Below, one piece after another: positions 1 to 12,357 of a stretch of DNA of 64,000 nt. Every line of letters starts with the position of its first letter. The first letter of the stretch is position 1. This DNA comes from Mytilisepta virgata (Eukaryota; Mollusca; Bivalvia; Mytilida; Mytilidae). The position numbers and the translations under genes were made by a program. Where the stretch lies: positions 91,657,539 to 91,721,538 of the forward strand of contig CM051519.1 of NCBI GenBank assembly GCA_028015205.1, given 5' to 3'. Below the pieces are notes generated by a model. The model did not search any database. It was given only the letters and a program-made list of their open reading frames with translations, and had not been told where the DNA came from.

Positions 1-334
1 TACAGGTTGTTCATTTCTATAAATTTTGATAGGAAGAAGTACAAGTCTTTTTCTTCCGAAAGTGAAGATATTAAACATGTGCCATTAAGGACTCCTTTCA
101 ATATACAATATGTTAATAATTCATATTTTTAGAAGCATAACATACATGTATAATAATCCTTATAATTTTTCTTGCTATAAATGTTGATTTTTTTCTCTCT
201 AAATAACTAATTTAGCTCAGGAATATTTGAATTTGAAGATGCATAATAATACATAAGTGACGTCAAACTACCCAAGCCAGATTATCCTTACAGTATAATT
301 TGGGTTGTGCAATCAATAAAATTGCTTGTTATTA
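1..334. other. AT-rich flank, no feature
   Basis: No coding frame, repeat or RNA gene recognised. Confidence 0.5.
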
Positions 335-2044
335 TGTCTCCCAAACGAAGTTTGGAGACATGTTGCTTTTGCTCAGTTCTTATTATTCTTATTATTATTA
401 TTATTCTTATTATTATTATTATTATTATTTTTCTTCTTTCCGGGCGCATTTTTTCGAACACTTGTGTGCACCGTTTCTCATAAACCAATAGACGGAATCG
501 CTTGATATCATACGACTTGCTAGGCCCATATTCCCAGATGCGCCTCCCGAAAAAAAATTTTCAATCTGTGGGAGGGAACATATATTTTGGGGGTCTCAAA
601 AGGGGGTGGGGTTTTGCAAAATTTTACTATAGAAGTCTATGGGAAAAGTGATATAACTTGATCATTTGTGATCTTAACTTGGAAATACTACCTGTTACCT
701 TGGATATTTAAGTTTTTATACCCCGCCACACGAAGTGGCGAGGTATTATGTTATACCCTCCATTTCGTTGTCTTAGGGGGGGTCATGCCCCACCCCCTCA
801 AATAACAAAATACTTAATATTTTGAAAACCATTGTGATTCCCACCCTATAACCATATATATTATTACTCCTTATGATAAGACGAATCATTTGGTACCATA
901 GGGGGTCTGAGGGGGGGGGTCATGCCCCACCCCCTTAAATGACAAAATACTTATTATTCTGAAAACCATTGAGATCCCCACCCTATAACCATATATATTA
1001 TTACTCCTTACGATAAGACGAATCATTTGGTACCATAGGGGGTCTGAGGGGGGGTCATGCCCCACCCCCTTAAATGATAAAATACTTAATATTTTGAAAA
1101 CCATTGTGATCCCCACCCTATAACCATATATATTATTACTCCTTATGATAAGACAAATCATTTGGTACCATAGGGGGGTCTGAGGGGGGTCATGCCCCAC
1201 CCCCTCAAATGATAAAATACTAAATATTCTGCAAACCATTGAGATCCCCACCCAATAATCATATATATTATTACTCCTTATGATAAGACGAATCATTTGG
1301 TACCATAGGGGGTCTGAGGGGGGGTCATGCCCCACCCCCTCAAATGATAAAATACTAAATAGACGGAATCGCTTGATATCATACGACTTGATAGGCCCAT
1401 ATTCCTAGATGCGCCTCCCGAAAAAAATTTTTCAATCTGTGGGAGGGAACATATATTTTGGGGGTCTCAAAAGGGGGTGGGGTTTTGCAAAATTTTACTA
1501 TAGAAGTCTATGGGAAAAGTGATATAACTTGATCATTTGTGATCTTAACTTGGAAATACTACCTGTTACCTTGGATATTTAAGTTTTTATACCCCGCCAC
1601 ACGAAGTGGCGAGGTATTATGTTATACCCTCCATTTCGTTGTCTTAGGGGGGGTCATGCCCCACTCCCTCAAATAACAAAATACTTAATATTTTGAAAAC
1701 CATTGTGATCCCCACCCTATAACCATACATATTATTACTCCTTATGATAAGACAAATCATTTGGTACCATAGGTGGTCTGAGGGGGGGTCATGCCCCACC
1801 CCCTCAAATGATAAAATACTAAATATTCTGAAAACCATTGAGATCCCCACCCTATAACCATATATATTATTACTCCTTATGATAAGACGAATCATTTGGT
1901 ACCATAGGGGGGTCTGAAGGGGGGAGGGTCATGCCCCACCCCCTTAAATGATAAAATACTAAATATTCTGAAAACCATTGAGATCCCCACCCTATAACCA
2001 TATATATTATTACTTCTTATGATATGAGCTTTGTTTGGGAGACA
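335..2044. mobile_element. TIR-bounded non-autonomous element with internal satellite
   Basis: The left end TGTCTCCCAAAC (335-346) forms a tip hairpin with the following GTTTGGAGACA. The right end GTTTGGGAGACA (2033-2044) is its inverted repeat. Inside are a (TTA)n stretch (~379-431), a second palindrome CCGCCACACGAAGTGGCG (~724-742 and again ~1595), and a 136-bp satellite. A unit of about 871 bp (from ~490) is directly duplicated from ~1361. The minus-strand frames over this region are only translations of the satellite. There is no transposase. No convincing target-site duplication. Confidence 0.7.
770..2015. repeat. 136-bp satellite array, about 8 units in two blocks
   Basis: Unit of 135-137 bp containing GGTACCATAGGGGGTCTGAG, GGGGTCATGCCCCACCCCC and CCACCCTATAACCATATATA. 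GGTACC recurs at 892, 1029, 1164, 1299, 1761 and 1897. The two blocks are separated by the duplicated leader at 1361-1640. Confidence 0.92.
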
Positions 2045-2256
2045 TTCGAAACTGCATCCAGTTTCAATTATACCTTGTTCAAATTATTTTTAGATAATCA
2101 CAATGAAATATAACTAAATTTCCAATTGAGTAAATCAAAGGTTCCACAAAAAAGTTCATCATAAATTAGAAATGTCAATATGTTCATAAATTGTATTGTT
2201 AAAGTTCATCAGGTAAAAATGGCAGTGTTTCTTATCTAAAACCATTTATAGTATTA

Positions 2257-2617
2257 AGGGGTCATCCATGATTTTCAACATTTTTCACAAGTTTACAATG
2301 AGAAATCTGTTTGGAACCCCCCAACCCCCTTAAAAAATGTACATCAACATTTTTTAACATTGCTGCAGGTGAACAGGTACAACTCCTTACTGAGAAAGTG
2401 GATCTACAGACATCTTGAAAATGCATGTACCAAGACATGCTCAAGTTATTTGCCGTTTGTTGACTTTTTGTCATCTTTTATACTGTACAGAACTTTGTCA
2501 TCATCATGAAACATTTATACCAATTTTTTAAAGCCTTGAATGTTGAATTTGAAACCCCCCCCATTAACGTACATTTTGTAAACTTCTGAAAAATGTTGAT
2601 AATTATGGATGACCCCT
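2257..2617. mobile_element. Foldback (MITE-like) element, 361 bp
   Basis: Imperfect ~40-bp terminal inverted repeats. The left begins GGGGTCATCCATGATTTTCA; the right is its reverse complement, ending ATGGATGACCCC. The interior also has C-rich patches and ACATTTT/AAAATGT symmetry. No coding capacity. Confidence 0.75.
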
Positions 2618-3435
2618 AACAGTTTTATATTGTACTTTATAATGTTGGTTTATTCCTAAACAAAAACAAGTAATAGCTTTTCAAAAAGCTTGCTTGGCTA
2701 AGCTTTAAATAAATATGTATTATAATACATGATAAGTATGAGGATAAATGCTATACTAAATATTTACTGCGACAGCATAGTTTTGGTAAATGACAAGTTG
2801 CATTAGTATACTTCAAAGGATAAAGTAAAATGCATTTTATGTATTTAACTCTAGTGGATATGTGAATATAAGGCTTAACCAAGTGAGGGTCATTAATATT
2901 ATGGACAACATTTCCATGCTTGACAACAAAATTAATGTTAAATAAGTACATTATTTTTATGCATTAAAAAACTATGAACATATCAAAGGCAACTATTTTT
3001 GAACAGGGAAACATCTAACTAAACAGTTATTATACATGCAATATTAATACAATCTATTATATAGTAATCAAATATTAATTATCAGCATAGCGGAGCAGTT
3101 ATCAAGTTTTCTCGTTAATGTTCCCAGGACGGTGTGTAGTAAGTTAGAATGTAGATTTTTACTTTTTCCGTTATATTACTATCGTCAATGCTGACCTTTT
3201 CCGCAGACTTACTATCTACTTTACGTTCAAATCAACAATTTCAAAGCAGTCAGGGAATTAATACAACTCTTCAACAAAAGATTAATTGTTTATCCCTCCC
3301 TTTTAAAATGAAATATGTTAGCATCCTAACACGTAACAATAATAGGCTACATAATTAAGTTTCATTAAGCTGTTCCCATAATAAAACACACCTGTATAAT
3401 TTTTTATATATCGTCATTTATTAGTCAAATTTTTT
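2618..3435. other. AT-rich spacer, nothing recognised
   Basis: No ORF of substance, no repeat family recognised. Confidence 0.5.
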
Positions 3436-3669
3436 TATACGACCGCAAAATTTTTGCGGTCGTATATTGGTATGACGTTGGCGTCGTCGTCGTCGTCGTC
3501 GTCGTCGTCCGTCGTCCGTCGGAGTCTGTAGACATTTGGTTTTCGCACTATAAATGTAGTATAAGTTAATAGAAATCTACGAAATTTAAACACAAGGTTT
3601 ATGACCACAAAAGGAAGGTTGGGATTGTTTTTGGGAGTTTTGGTCCCAAAAGTTTAAGAATTAGGGGCC

Positions 3670-4210
3670 AAAAGGGTCCAAAATTAAACTTTGTTTGATT
3701 TCATTGAAAATTTAACTATTGGGGTTCTTTGATATGCCGAATCTAACCGTGCATTTAGATTCTTAATTTTTGGTTCCGTTTTCAAATTGGTCTACATTAA
3801 GGTCCAAAGGGTCCAAAATTAAACTTAGTTTGATTTTAACAAAAATTGAATTCTTTGGGTTCTTTGATATGCTGAATCTAAACATGTACTTAGTTTTTTT
3901 ATTATGGGCCCAGTTTTCAAGTTGGTCCAAATCGGGGTCCAAAATTAAACTTTGTTTGATTTCATCGAAAATTGAACTATTGGGGTTCTTTGATATGCCG
4001 AATCTAACCGTGCATTTAGATTCTTAATTTTTGGTCCCGTTTTCAAATTGGTCTACATTAAGGTCCAAAGGGTCCAAAATTAAACTTAGTTTGATTTTAA
4101 CAAAAATTGAATTCTTGGGGTTCTTTGATATGCTGAATCTAAACATGTACTTAGTTTTTTTATTATGGGCCCAGTTTTCAAGTTGGTCCAAATCGGGGTC
4201 CAAAATTAAA
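3670..4210 (+). repeat. 261-bp tandem repeat, about 2 units
   Basis: Period measured from TCGGGGTCCAAAATTAAA at ~3932 and ~4193. Each unit itself contains two related halves (GGGTTCTTTGATATGC twice). The same unit occurs about 4 times in the inverted copy at 24260-25300. Confidence 0.9.
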
Positions 4211-4228
4211 GCTAAAAAGGGGGTAAAT

Positions 4229-4930
4229 TTTTTTTTTTTTTTTTGGGGGGGGGGGGGGCAATTCTCCACAGCATATTGTATTACACAAAAGCAAAAAATT
4301 GAATATAAATTCAAATCATATGATCAATTCTAAGTTCTTTATTTCAGTTATTCTGTGTTAGAAACCTATTATGTGTCAAATATTTGAAGAAATTTTCAAT
4401 TGCACAGTATTGTGCAATAGCAAGAAATTGATATGTGTGCCCTGTTATCAAAACTTTATTATTAACAAATTCCATTGGAAATTTGCCAATATAAAATGTG
4501 CTGATGAAGCTTTTTTGTTTATCTTATCTAAACTGCTTTTAAATTATGTATATTTAAAATTTGCCATCCATGACTATGATGTCATTTTCTATTTTAATAT
4601 GTTATGGTGTATTTAAATGGGCTGTTATGGTTGCAAAGTATAAAGAAATGGGGGGGGGGGGGGGGGTTGAAAACAAAATTTGGGGGGGGGGGGGGGGGGG
4701 GGGTAAATGAGAAATTGGGGAGGGGGTAATTTTTTCTCATTTCATATTTCATAAATTAAAAAGAAAATTTCAAATTTTTTTTAGCAAAAAAAGGGGGGGT
4801 TACAATAAATTTTATTGTTTTTTGTTTTTTTTTTTTTTGGGAGGGGGGTCAATGTGCAACTTCATAGTGTATTGCACAAAAGCTAAAAAAAGGGGTAAAT
4901 TATTATTTTTTTTTTGGGGGGGGGGGGGCA
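4229..4930. repeat. Poly-G/poly-T low-complexity tracts
   Basis: Long uninterrupted G runs at ~4244-4258, 4651-4666, 4682-4703 and ~4916-4928, flanked by T runs. The complementary C/A tracts appear in the inverted copy at 23521-23780 but are shorter. Potential G-quadruplexes. Confidence 0.85.
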
Positions 4931-5375
4931 ATTCTCCGCAACATATTGTATTGCACAAGAAGCAAAAAATTGAATATAAATTCAAATCATATGACCAATT
5001 TTAAGTTCTTTGATTTCAGTTATTCTGTGTCAGAAACCTATTATGTGTCAAATATTTGAAGAAATTTTCAATTACACAGTATTGCGCAATAGCAAGAAAT
5101 TGATATGTGTGCCCAATTTTAAATTTTAAATTGGTTATTTCTGATTTATATATAAAAACAAATAATACTGATATGGTTTGAATAGGTAAATTAAAAATTT
5201 TTAAGTTCTTAGACAACATTCATTCTGTGTCAGAAACCTATGCTGTGTCAAATATTTATTCACAATCCAAATTCAGTATTGTATTAAGCTTGAATGTTGT
5301 GTTCATAATTGCCCCAACTATTCAGGGTTCGACATCTGCGGTCGTATCTAGCTGCGCCCAGCGGAGCATTTTATT

Positions 5376-7619
5376 TTAACATGCTTAAAATTTACTTCTG
5401 ATGCAAATTTCCAATGTGTTGAAATATGACTGTTTATTATTGAATACATCAGTTTCAATGCATCAATCAAATAATATGAAGTACATAAACATATAATGAT
5501 GTGTGCCTGAGACACTGTTCCAAACTGGTATTGTTATTTATACTTATACCATTCACTTTATATTTGTAGTTGTTAAGTTAAGCAACATTTACATGGTTAT
5601 ATTATATACCATACATTTGTCATACATGTTTGTTTTATATATGTAACTCAATCATATTTGTTTTGTACTGTAACTATGCCCTCCTTGGGCCCATTAATTT
5701 GTTAATAATAAAATCTTCTATAACATGTTGAACACGAGCATGTTAAATTGTCAATCAAAACTAAGTCAGTGCTTCTATAAGTTCAGAATAATACATTAAT
5801 CTTTATTCACTACACATAATTTATGTTTATCACAAAAATGCATGAAAACAAATATAACGTTTAAATAGATTTGATTTGCTTTTTAATCGTCCAGTAGCTA
5901 ATGTTTGACAAAGTATGAGAAAATTTGCATTCATTGGTTACCACGTAAAAAACTCTGTGTATCCACTATTGCTGATTACGTCTCAAGCTGCATACTCTTA
6001 GAAAACTTGATGCGCTCATCGTCATATAATTTTGCGATCTCAAATTGGTTCCATTGCAGTTTGCTAACACAGAGTAGTAAGCCAGACAGCTGGTCCTACA
6101 AATCGTTAACGTTCTTTTGCTTCAAATTGTTTGCAAGAGAAACAGCATATAACAGGAAGTTAAGTCAAAACTTAGATATGCCTGATGCTGTGGTGCCAGG
6201 CAATCAAAGTAAGCATTCATTTTTATTAAACATATCATATCATGTTTGATCCATACCTCTGGATTAAGAATAATTCATGAATTCAATGAATGACATCATT
6301 TTTTATCCTTATATTATTAGAGTAATATTTATTATTTTGTATTTGTGAATGAACTAAACAGAAACCCTTTTAATAACATTTATTAATAGGAAATTTCAGC
6401 TCTTTGTGCATATTATGATAGTGAGTTATGTGTTATGGTATTTTGTACATTTCAGATGGTTAAAATTTATATTTACACCTTGCAAGCTAAAATTTTAACT
6501 GGAGTGTATATGTCATAACTGTTGGAAATGATTGAGATTCAGTTTTTTCTCCAGTTATGAAAATTCCTGTTGTGAAAACAATATTTTTTTAGTAATATTG
6601 ATCACATTCCATTCCTGATTTCTCAATGCAGACATTTAGTAAAAACGATATATATTGCCTTTTTCAGTTTTTGTCCAATAGACCTGAATCATTTGATGTA
6701 TGTTTGCACTCCATGTACAAAATTAGAAATTTTGAGGATCATAGAATTTTTTTTCATTTCAAAATTTAAAATCAAGTACAAATTGACCCATTTCCAATTG
6801 CACAATTATTACCTCCCCTGATTTCTAGCTTTGTCCATCAGGCCTTATAAATGTATTACAATGAACCCAGTTGTGTTGATTTAATTGCAGCAATAAAAAA
6901 ATTTACTTACTGACCTACATGGGATTTTATGACATCATGTAACTTATAGGTAATATAACATAGCTAGAGTAAGATAAATTTATTTTGGAAACTGTTCAAA
7001 TTGTCATATTTGAAACTATGGGTTCTGTAAATTTGGAAGTTTTGGGGTAACTTTTTGTGATCTGATTGTTTATTACTGAACAATTCTCGAAATTTTTAAA
7101 ATGTATGTATGATGAATAATAATGCAAGTTTTCATTAATGGTTTGCTCATCCAATCATATTGTAAGCTTTAATTTTTGAATTTGCAGAACTCAAAAATTA
7201 TGTAAATTCAAATTATTTTATTTCTGTCATTTCAATGTGTGCTTGTGCAGAATCTATTTAACTAGTCAGTTTTAAAATTTGTGTGAATGAGAATTGTCTG
7301 AAAGCATGATACATGTATTTCATAAAAAGTCATTCTTGAAATTATTTATTATGTCACAATTTTGTTTGTAATATATGAATGCATTGATTATGAAGTTTTG
7401 TACATTTTGTGTATATTTATATTGTTTAATATATAGAATACAAATTGTGATGAATTTTTGTCTCGAAATAAAATATCAGACAGTAGATTTTTTCTTTAAA
7501 AATCATAGTAATTTATAGTATGTCTACTGACCTTTTTGTCAACATTAGATGGGGTTCAGTTTGGTGAGCAGTATATCAATACTTAGGTTATTTTTAACTT
7601 ATGGTTAATTTTATTTGCC
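5376..7619. other. AT-rich region, possible coding relic near 5931-6160
   Basis: Mostly featureless. On the minus strand at about 5931-6160 one frame reads like degenerate protein (LYDDERIKFSKSMQLE), with in-frame stops at 5977-5975 and further upstream. I cannot name it, and it may be chance. Confidence 0.3.
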
Positions 7620-7750
7620 GAGGATTGTCAGTTTGCCTGCCATAGGACAATGGCTCTCTCCATACAACTCTGGCTTCTTCAACCAATAGAAAATGTACAC
7701 CATGGTATATCCATTTATGCTGAAAATGGCATAAAACGCAAATAAAACAA
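7620..7750 (+). mobile_element. Degenerate 5'-truncated SINE tail
   Basis: Matches the 3' half of the SINEs at 8951-9214 and 19088-19352: GGATTGTCAG, GGCTCTCTCC, AACTCTGGCTTCTTC, then ATGCTGAAAATGGCATAAAA and an AAATAAAAC-type tail. The tRNA-like head is missing and divergence is high. Confidence 0.65.
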
Positions 7751-8937
7751 AAGTCCATTAGATCTCTTTCAGTATGATTAATGAAAGGAAGAGGGATATG
7801 TGTCAAGTAGAAAAAAAAATTCAAACCAGCATATTTTCCATATTTATCTATTTATATTAGAAGACAAAAGGAAAGCAGTCCATGCCCTGAATGAAAATTA
7901 TTACCTGAAGACCTGGAAATAAACAAGTTGCATCAGAACAAAGCAACTGAAAGTATTGTAAAATGCTTGTGTTCAATGGCTATGAGCAAATTTATGCATG
8001 TGATATTTGAATTTATGTCTAAAGAATTAAAGGAATACATTTAGAAATTTGTATAGTGATGAAGGACTCCTTGATTGGATACCAAAAAGGATCAAATATA
8101 AAACATTGACAATATTTGTAACTGGTGACAGTCATGATTTTTACTGCAGTCTACAATGACACAATAACATAGCATCTTAATAGACTGAGGTGGGGAGACA
8201 TATTGTTTTTGGAAAGATTGCAAATCATTCCTATGGCATTGGCCTGAGTGTGACCGCTTTGATACCATCGGACATTAGTACATAAAATGTAGTTCCAATG
8301 ATGACAGCATTTTTGAAATTACGAGTACTTTATTCTTTTTAATAATATCTGTAACTTGCATAAAACTTTATCGTTTACCGAAATTACCAAGGAATTAAAA
8401 TGAATTCAACGCAGACGGCTGATGAATTTATCTATCAGAACGAATTTACCAGAAACAGCTTTCCCGTATTCGTTGTTGTTGGGAACTTTATTTTTAAAAT
8501 TAATTCATTGTCAAAACTAATTGTGCATTATTAATGTTTTGGATAAGACCTGAAATAAATGTCATGTGTATCAACTCTTTAGCATTCTGTGTGGCGTTGT
8601 TTGTGTATTAATACTTTCGATGTTATAGGTGTCTTCTTCGAGGTCAGCGTTTGGTACATAGTAAATAGATCAACATGATCAATAGAAATGGACCACACGA
8701 CAATGTAGAATGGATTAAATAAATGAATCAAATACATTCAAGTTTAAATACTTTGAAATCAGTCTATGAAAGTCTTCCCGAAAGATGATATTTTTATTAC
8801 TTTTTCATATTTAACTACAAAGATTCGCACAGGCTCAATCGATTATTTACTAAATTACACGGGCGAAAAATGGCAACAATGTGGAAATCTTCAAGTTTTG
8901 CTGAGTCTAATCTACCAAGGCGTTTCTAATCTTTTCA
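7751..8937. other. AT-rich region, nothing recognised
   Basis: No supported gene. The word GGGGAGACATATTG near 8195 resembles the end of the TGTCTCC-bounded element family but stands alone. Confidence 0.45.
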
Positions 8938-8950
8938 AGTTTATGATTGT

Positions 8951-9214
8951 TTGTTTGTTTAGTTGGGGTTTAACGCCGTTTTCAGCACATTTTGGCCATT
9001 TCGTGGCGGCCAGTTATTATTGGTCGAGGAAGCTGGAGTTCCCGGAGAGAACCACCGACCTTCAGTAGGAAAATTGGCAATCCTTGTCAATTAAGATCGG
9101 AGTCGAACACACCCCGCCACAGGTGAGATTCGAACACACAACCCCAGCGTTGACAGGCTAGTGATCAGTAGTAGTCATGACAAACTACCTTGACCACTCG
9201 GCCACCGAGGCCCC
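8951..9214 (-). mobile_element. tRNA-derived SINE, full length, minus strand
   Basis: On the minus strand the head GGGGCCTCGGTGGCCGAGTG carries a Pol III A box (GTGGCCGAGTGGTCAAGG), and a B box (GTGTTCGAATCTC) follows about 60 bases on. After these come a tRNA-unrelated body and a tail ending in AAACAAAC repeats. The element is flanked by a perfect 13-bp target-site duplication, AGTTTATGATTGT, at 8938-8950 and 9215-9227. That shows recent retroposition by a LINE machinery in trans. The family name is not assigned. Confidence 0.93.
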
Positions 9215-9227
9215 AGTTTATGATTGT

Positions 9228-9710
9228 GAATTGTTAGGTTGTCTGATACATACCTTGTAATTCAATTTTTTTTAATTTGAAAGCAGAAAGGTGTGCAAAA
9301 TGCCTGATTGATCGTCATTAGGGAATGACCTTGATATTGAACTTTGGAAATTGTTGACAGGTCATAAGGTGTACAATTATTTTATTTAACCCTAATAAAA
9401 GCACAGACACCTTTAATGTAAATTACTATTATGTCATGCGAAGTAAAATTATGATTTAATAACAGAAAGTGTTGGTGACAAGAAAGTTTGAAGGGTTGTC
9501 ATATCCTTGTGGTGATTTTCTTTAGTTTTTGTTGCAAATTTAGTGTGGATAATTTGTTTTTTTCGTATGTCCATTTGTAGGATTTTCTAGTTTGACTTTA
9601 TTTTGTTTGTTTACATTCTGTACAATGTTCAAGACAAACTGTAGCTGGAATCAACAATTACTCTTATATTTTTTTTGAAATAAAAAAAAAAATGTTTGTT
9701 GAATACAATT
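9228..9710. other. AT-rich spacer, nothing recognised
   Basis: No gene, repeat family or RNA recognised. Confidence 0.45.
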
Positions 9711-10960
9711 TTTGTCTTGCCTGCGGCGAAAAGTCGTGAAAGCGAGATATAGGTATTACTTTCAGGCGACTTAAATAACGCTGGGGTTGTGTGTTCGAAT
9801 CTCACCTGTGGCGGGGTGTGTTCGACTCCGATCTTAATTGCATAATGCCTACGATTAAGATTTTTGGTCGACAGATACCTTATCGTACAAAGTTTGCCCC
9901 AGTATACTTGTCTGGTGACCATGACCTTGTTTTCATGGTTCACTGACTTCATAAACATAAATGTAAAATCTGCATCTAAGTTTCGTGGTTAAATCGATTT
10001 CTCAGCGACTAGGCCTACCATATTTGGTCTATAGATAGTTCTTAATCGATACATGCGAGTTTGAAACCTGCCTTGGGACTTTGACTCTATTTCATGCTTT
10101 AGTGACTTTGTCATGCACATTTTTGTGGTCTCAGCAACTATAACACCCTGACCCACCATATTTGGTCAATAGATAGGGTTTGGTTGTCATATTTCAGTCT
10201 GACACCTACCTTTTGACCTTGACCTCAATTTCAACGTTGAGTGACCTGCATCACATTTTGGTGGTTAGTCAATTTCTTAGCTAATGTAATACCCAAGCCC
10301 ACCATATCTGGTCAATAGATAGTTCTTAGTGGGCACATGCCAGCCTGAAACTTTCCTCTGGATCTTGACCTAAATTTCATGTATGAGTGACTTCGTTACT
10401 TTTTCATGGTTAAATCCATTTCTTAGCAACTATAATACATAGATCCACCATATTTGGTCAATAGATAGTTCTTGGTCGGTACATGTCAGTCTGACACCTG
10501 CCTTTGAACTTGACCTCAATTTCATGGTTGAGTGATCTGTGTCACATTTTCGTGATTAAGTCCATTTCTTAGCAACTATAGTACCTAAGCCCACCATCCT
10601 TGGTCAATAGATAATTCTTACTAGGCACATTGTAGTCTGACACCTGTCTGGACCTCGACTTCATGCTTGACTGACTTTGTCACATTTTCGAGATTTAGTC
10701 CATTTCTCAGCAATGTAATACCTAGAACCACCATATTTGGTCAACAGATAGTTCTTAGTTGGTACATGTCGGTATGACAACTGCCTTTTGACCTTGACCG
10801 CAATTTCATGCTTCAGTGACTTGTTTCATGTTTTGGGATAATGTCCATTTCTCAGCAATTGCAATACATAGACCAACAGTATTTGGTCTATAGATAGTCT
10901 TTGGTGGGTGCATGGCTGTCTTAGACCTTCACCTGAATTCACACTTCAGTCACATTCGAA
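9711..10960 (+). mobile_element. Array-bearing non-autonomous element, plus-oriented copy
   Basis: The end motif TTGTCTTGCCTGCGGCGAAA and GATATAGGTATTACTTTC is followed by about 7 tandem units of ~140-147 bp (9990-10930). Core words are CACCATATTTGGTCAATAGA, ATAGTTCTTAG, GACACCTGCC and TTGACCTCAATTTCATG. A SINE B-box fragment (9778-9840, containing GTGTGTTCGAATCTCACC) is embedded between the end motif and the array. Reverse-oriented relatives are at 12358-13369 and 48463-49309. No coding capacity. Confidence 0.85.
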
Positions 10961-12357
10961 CACCTCCACTAAGATTTCAAATATTGACACTATTGAATGT
11001 TGTGAGTCTAAGATGAAGAACAGCAATAAAAATAATGTCACACATCTGTGCATTTCTTTTCATTTAACCACCACAAATCAACAGCAATTACATGCATCAA
11101 TTTGGTTTCAAAACATTGCATTTTCATCTGTAAAAAGTTTTTAGAAAGACTTTCAAATCGATATATTACTTTACAACAGAAACAAAAATGTTTTGATCCA
11201 TAGTTCAATGAATTCTCTACTGGGTTTGGCACCTGACTCAAAATGACCTCTTTCGTTTTTGTATATATTATTATATATGAAAGCAGAATGGGAGTTATTA
11301 TATTAATAACTGACTGTTCTATTTAAACAATTTTAACTTTTTTAATCAAAAAGCCTTTTGGGGATAAGTCATAGTGTACAGGTAACTGTTTTTGTTTAGG
11401 CTTCATGTCTATGGTTTAAATTATGTGAATAAACTGTTGCCTTCAACAGTCAATATTGTACCTAGAATTTTTGAGTTACATTTTCAGAAAGAATAATGGG
11501 AGATAATTACAAATTTGTTTTAGAAATTTTTATACAATTCAGATTAACTCCCTTTAATACCAAGTCAAGTGGAATTTCAATCGATTGTAAAGTACCTGGT
11601 GCATCAGTGACACATTTTATCTTCAATTCATTGTTTCTGCTTTAATATATTGATAGCAGTTATATAATTGTTGACAAAATACTACTGAAACAAGTTTCAT
11701 GTGTCATAAATTTTTACTGAAAAGCAGATTGCATGTCAAAACAATATCCTATTTCAAGATATTATTGATTTGCACTTAATAAATGGAAAAACCACAAAAT
11801 GTTATTATAGGATCAAATTCTATCAAAGATCTTTAAAAGTTTAAATATATAAATCAAATCATGCCAATGACCCATTCATATATCAAATTTTGAAATGTGA
11901 AATTCTGCAATTTTATTTTTAATGATTCCTCTTCTTATTGTTTAAGTGCTTCTAAATGAAACATCTGTTTTTGGTGATTTATTTAAATTTTTGATGCAAG
12001 TTTTTTCAGGAGTTATTTAGTTTTGTCTTGTGGTTCAGGGTGTCACTCATCATTCAAGGTTGTTGCCTCATTTACACATACTCCATATCCATTTATTTTC
12101 AATTTTTATGAAAAAAAACACAATGTTGTGAGATAGCGTAAAACTATTTTCTTTTCAAGAAGTTTTCTTAGAAAACGATCAATTTATTTCATTGTATTGC
12201 CATCTAGGAAATATTTCTTTGACCAAACCGGTAAAATGTTTGACTTAGTAATATGAAAGGAGTACTCTTGCAACAAATTTAGAAGTAGTGAAAAAATTCC
12301 AAGCAAAGGATGAGCTGTTTTATTGCCATTTATCATTTTTATGTCACCATGAGGCCA
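10961..12357. other. AT-rich spacer between convergent repeats
   Basis: No gene or repeat recognised. Confidence 0.45.

Larger units (their letters stand above)
3436..5375 (+). mobile_element. Palindrome-tipped non-autonomous element, copy 1
   Basis: Begins with a 31-bp palindrome (3436-3466: ATACGACCGC...GCGGTCGTAT), followed by a (GTC)n run at 3480-3520. Next come a single ~165-bp unit (GACCACAAAAGGAAGGTTGG), about two 261-bp units (word AATCGGGGTCCAAAATTAAA at 3930 and 4191), G-run-rich DNA, and an end containing CATCTGCGGTCGTATCTAGC and GCGGAGCATTTTATT. An inverted, longer copy is at 23040-25852. The short frames here are repeat translations. Confidence 0.85.

Noticed and set aside
371..431. 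Poly-Tyr/Ser and poly-Ile frames on the two strands
   Set aside because: Translations of a (TTA)n microsatellite.
886..1895. Minus-strand open frames of 149 and 83 codons with repeating peptide motifs
   Set aside because: They are straightforward translations of the 136-bp satellite, whose length changes keep or break frame at random; no independent coding evidence.
8951..9214. tRNA gene call from A and B box
   Set aside because: No cloverleaf acceptor stem; long tRNA-unrelated body, A/C-rich tail and flanking target duplication make it a SINE.
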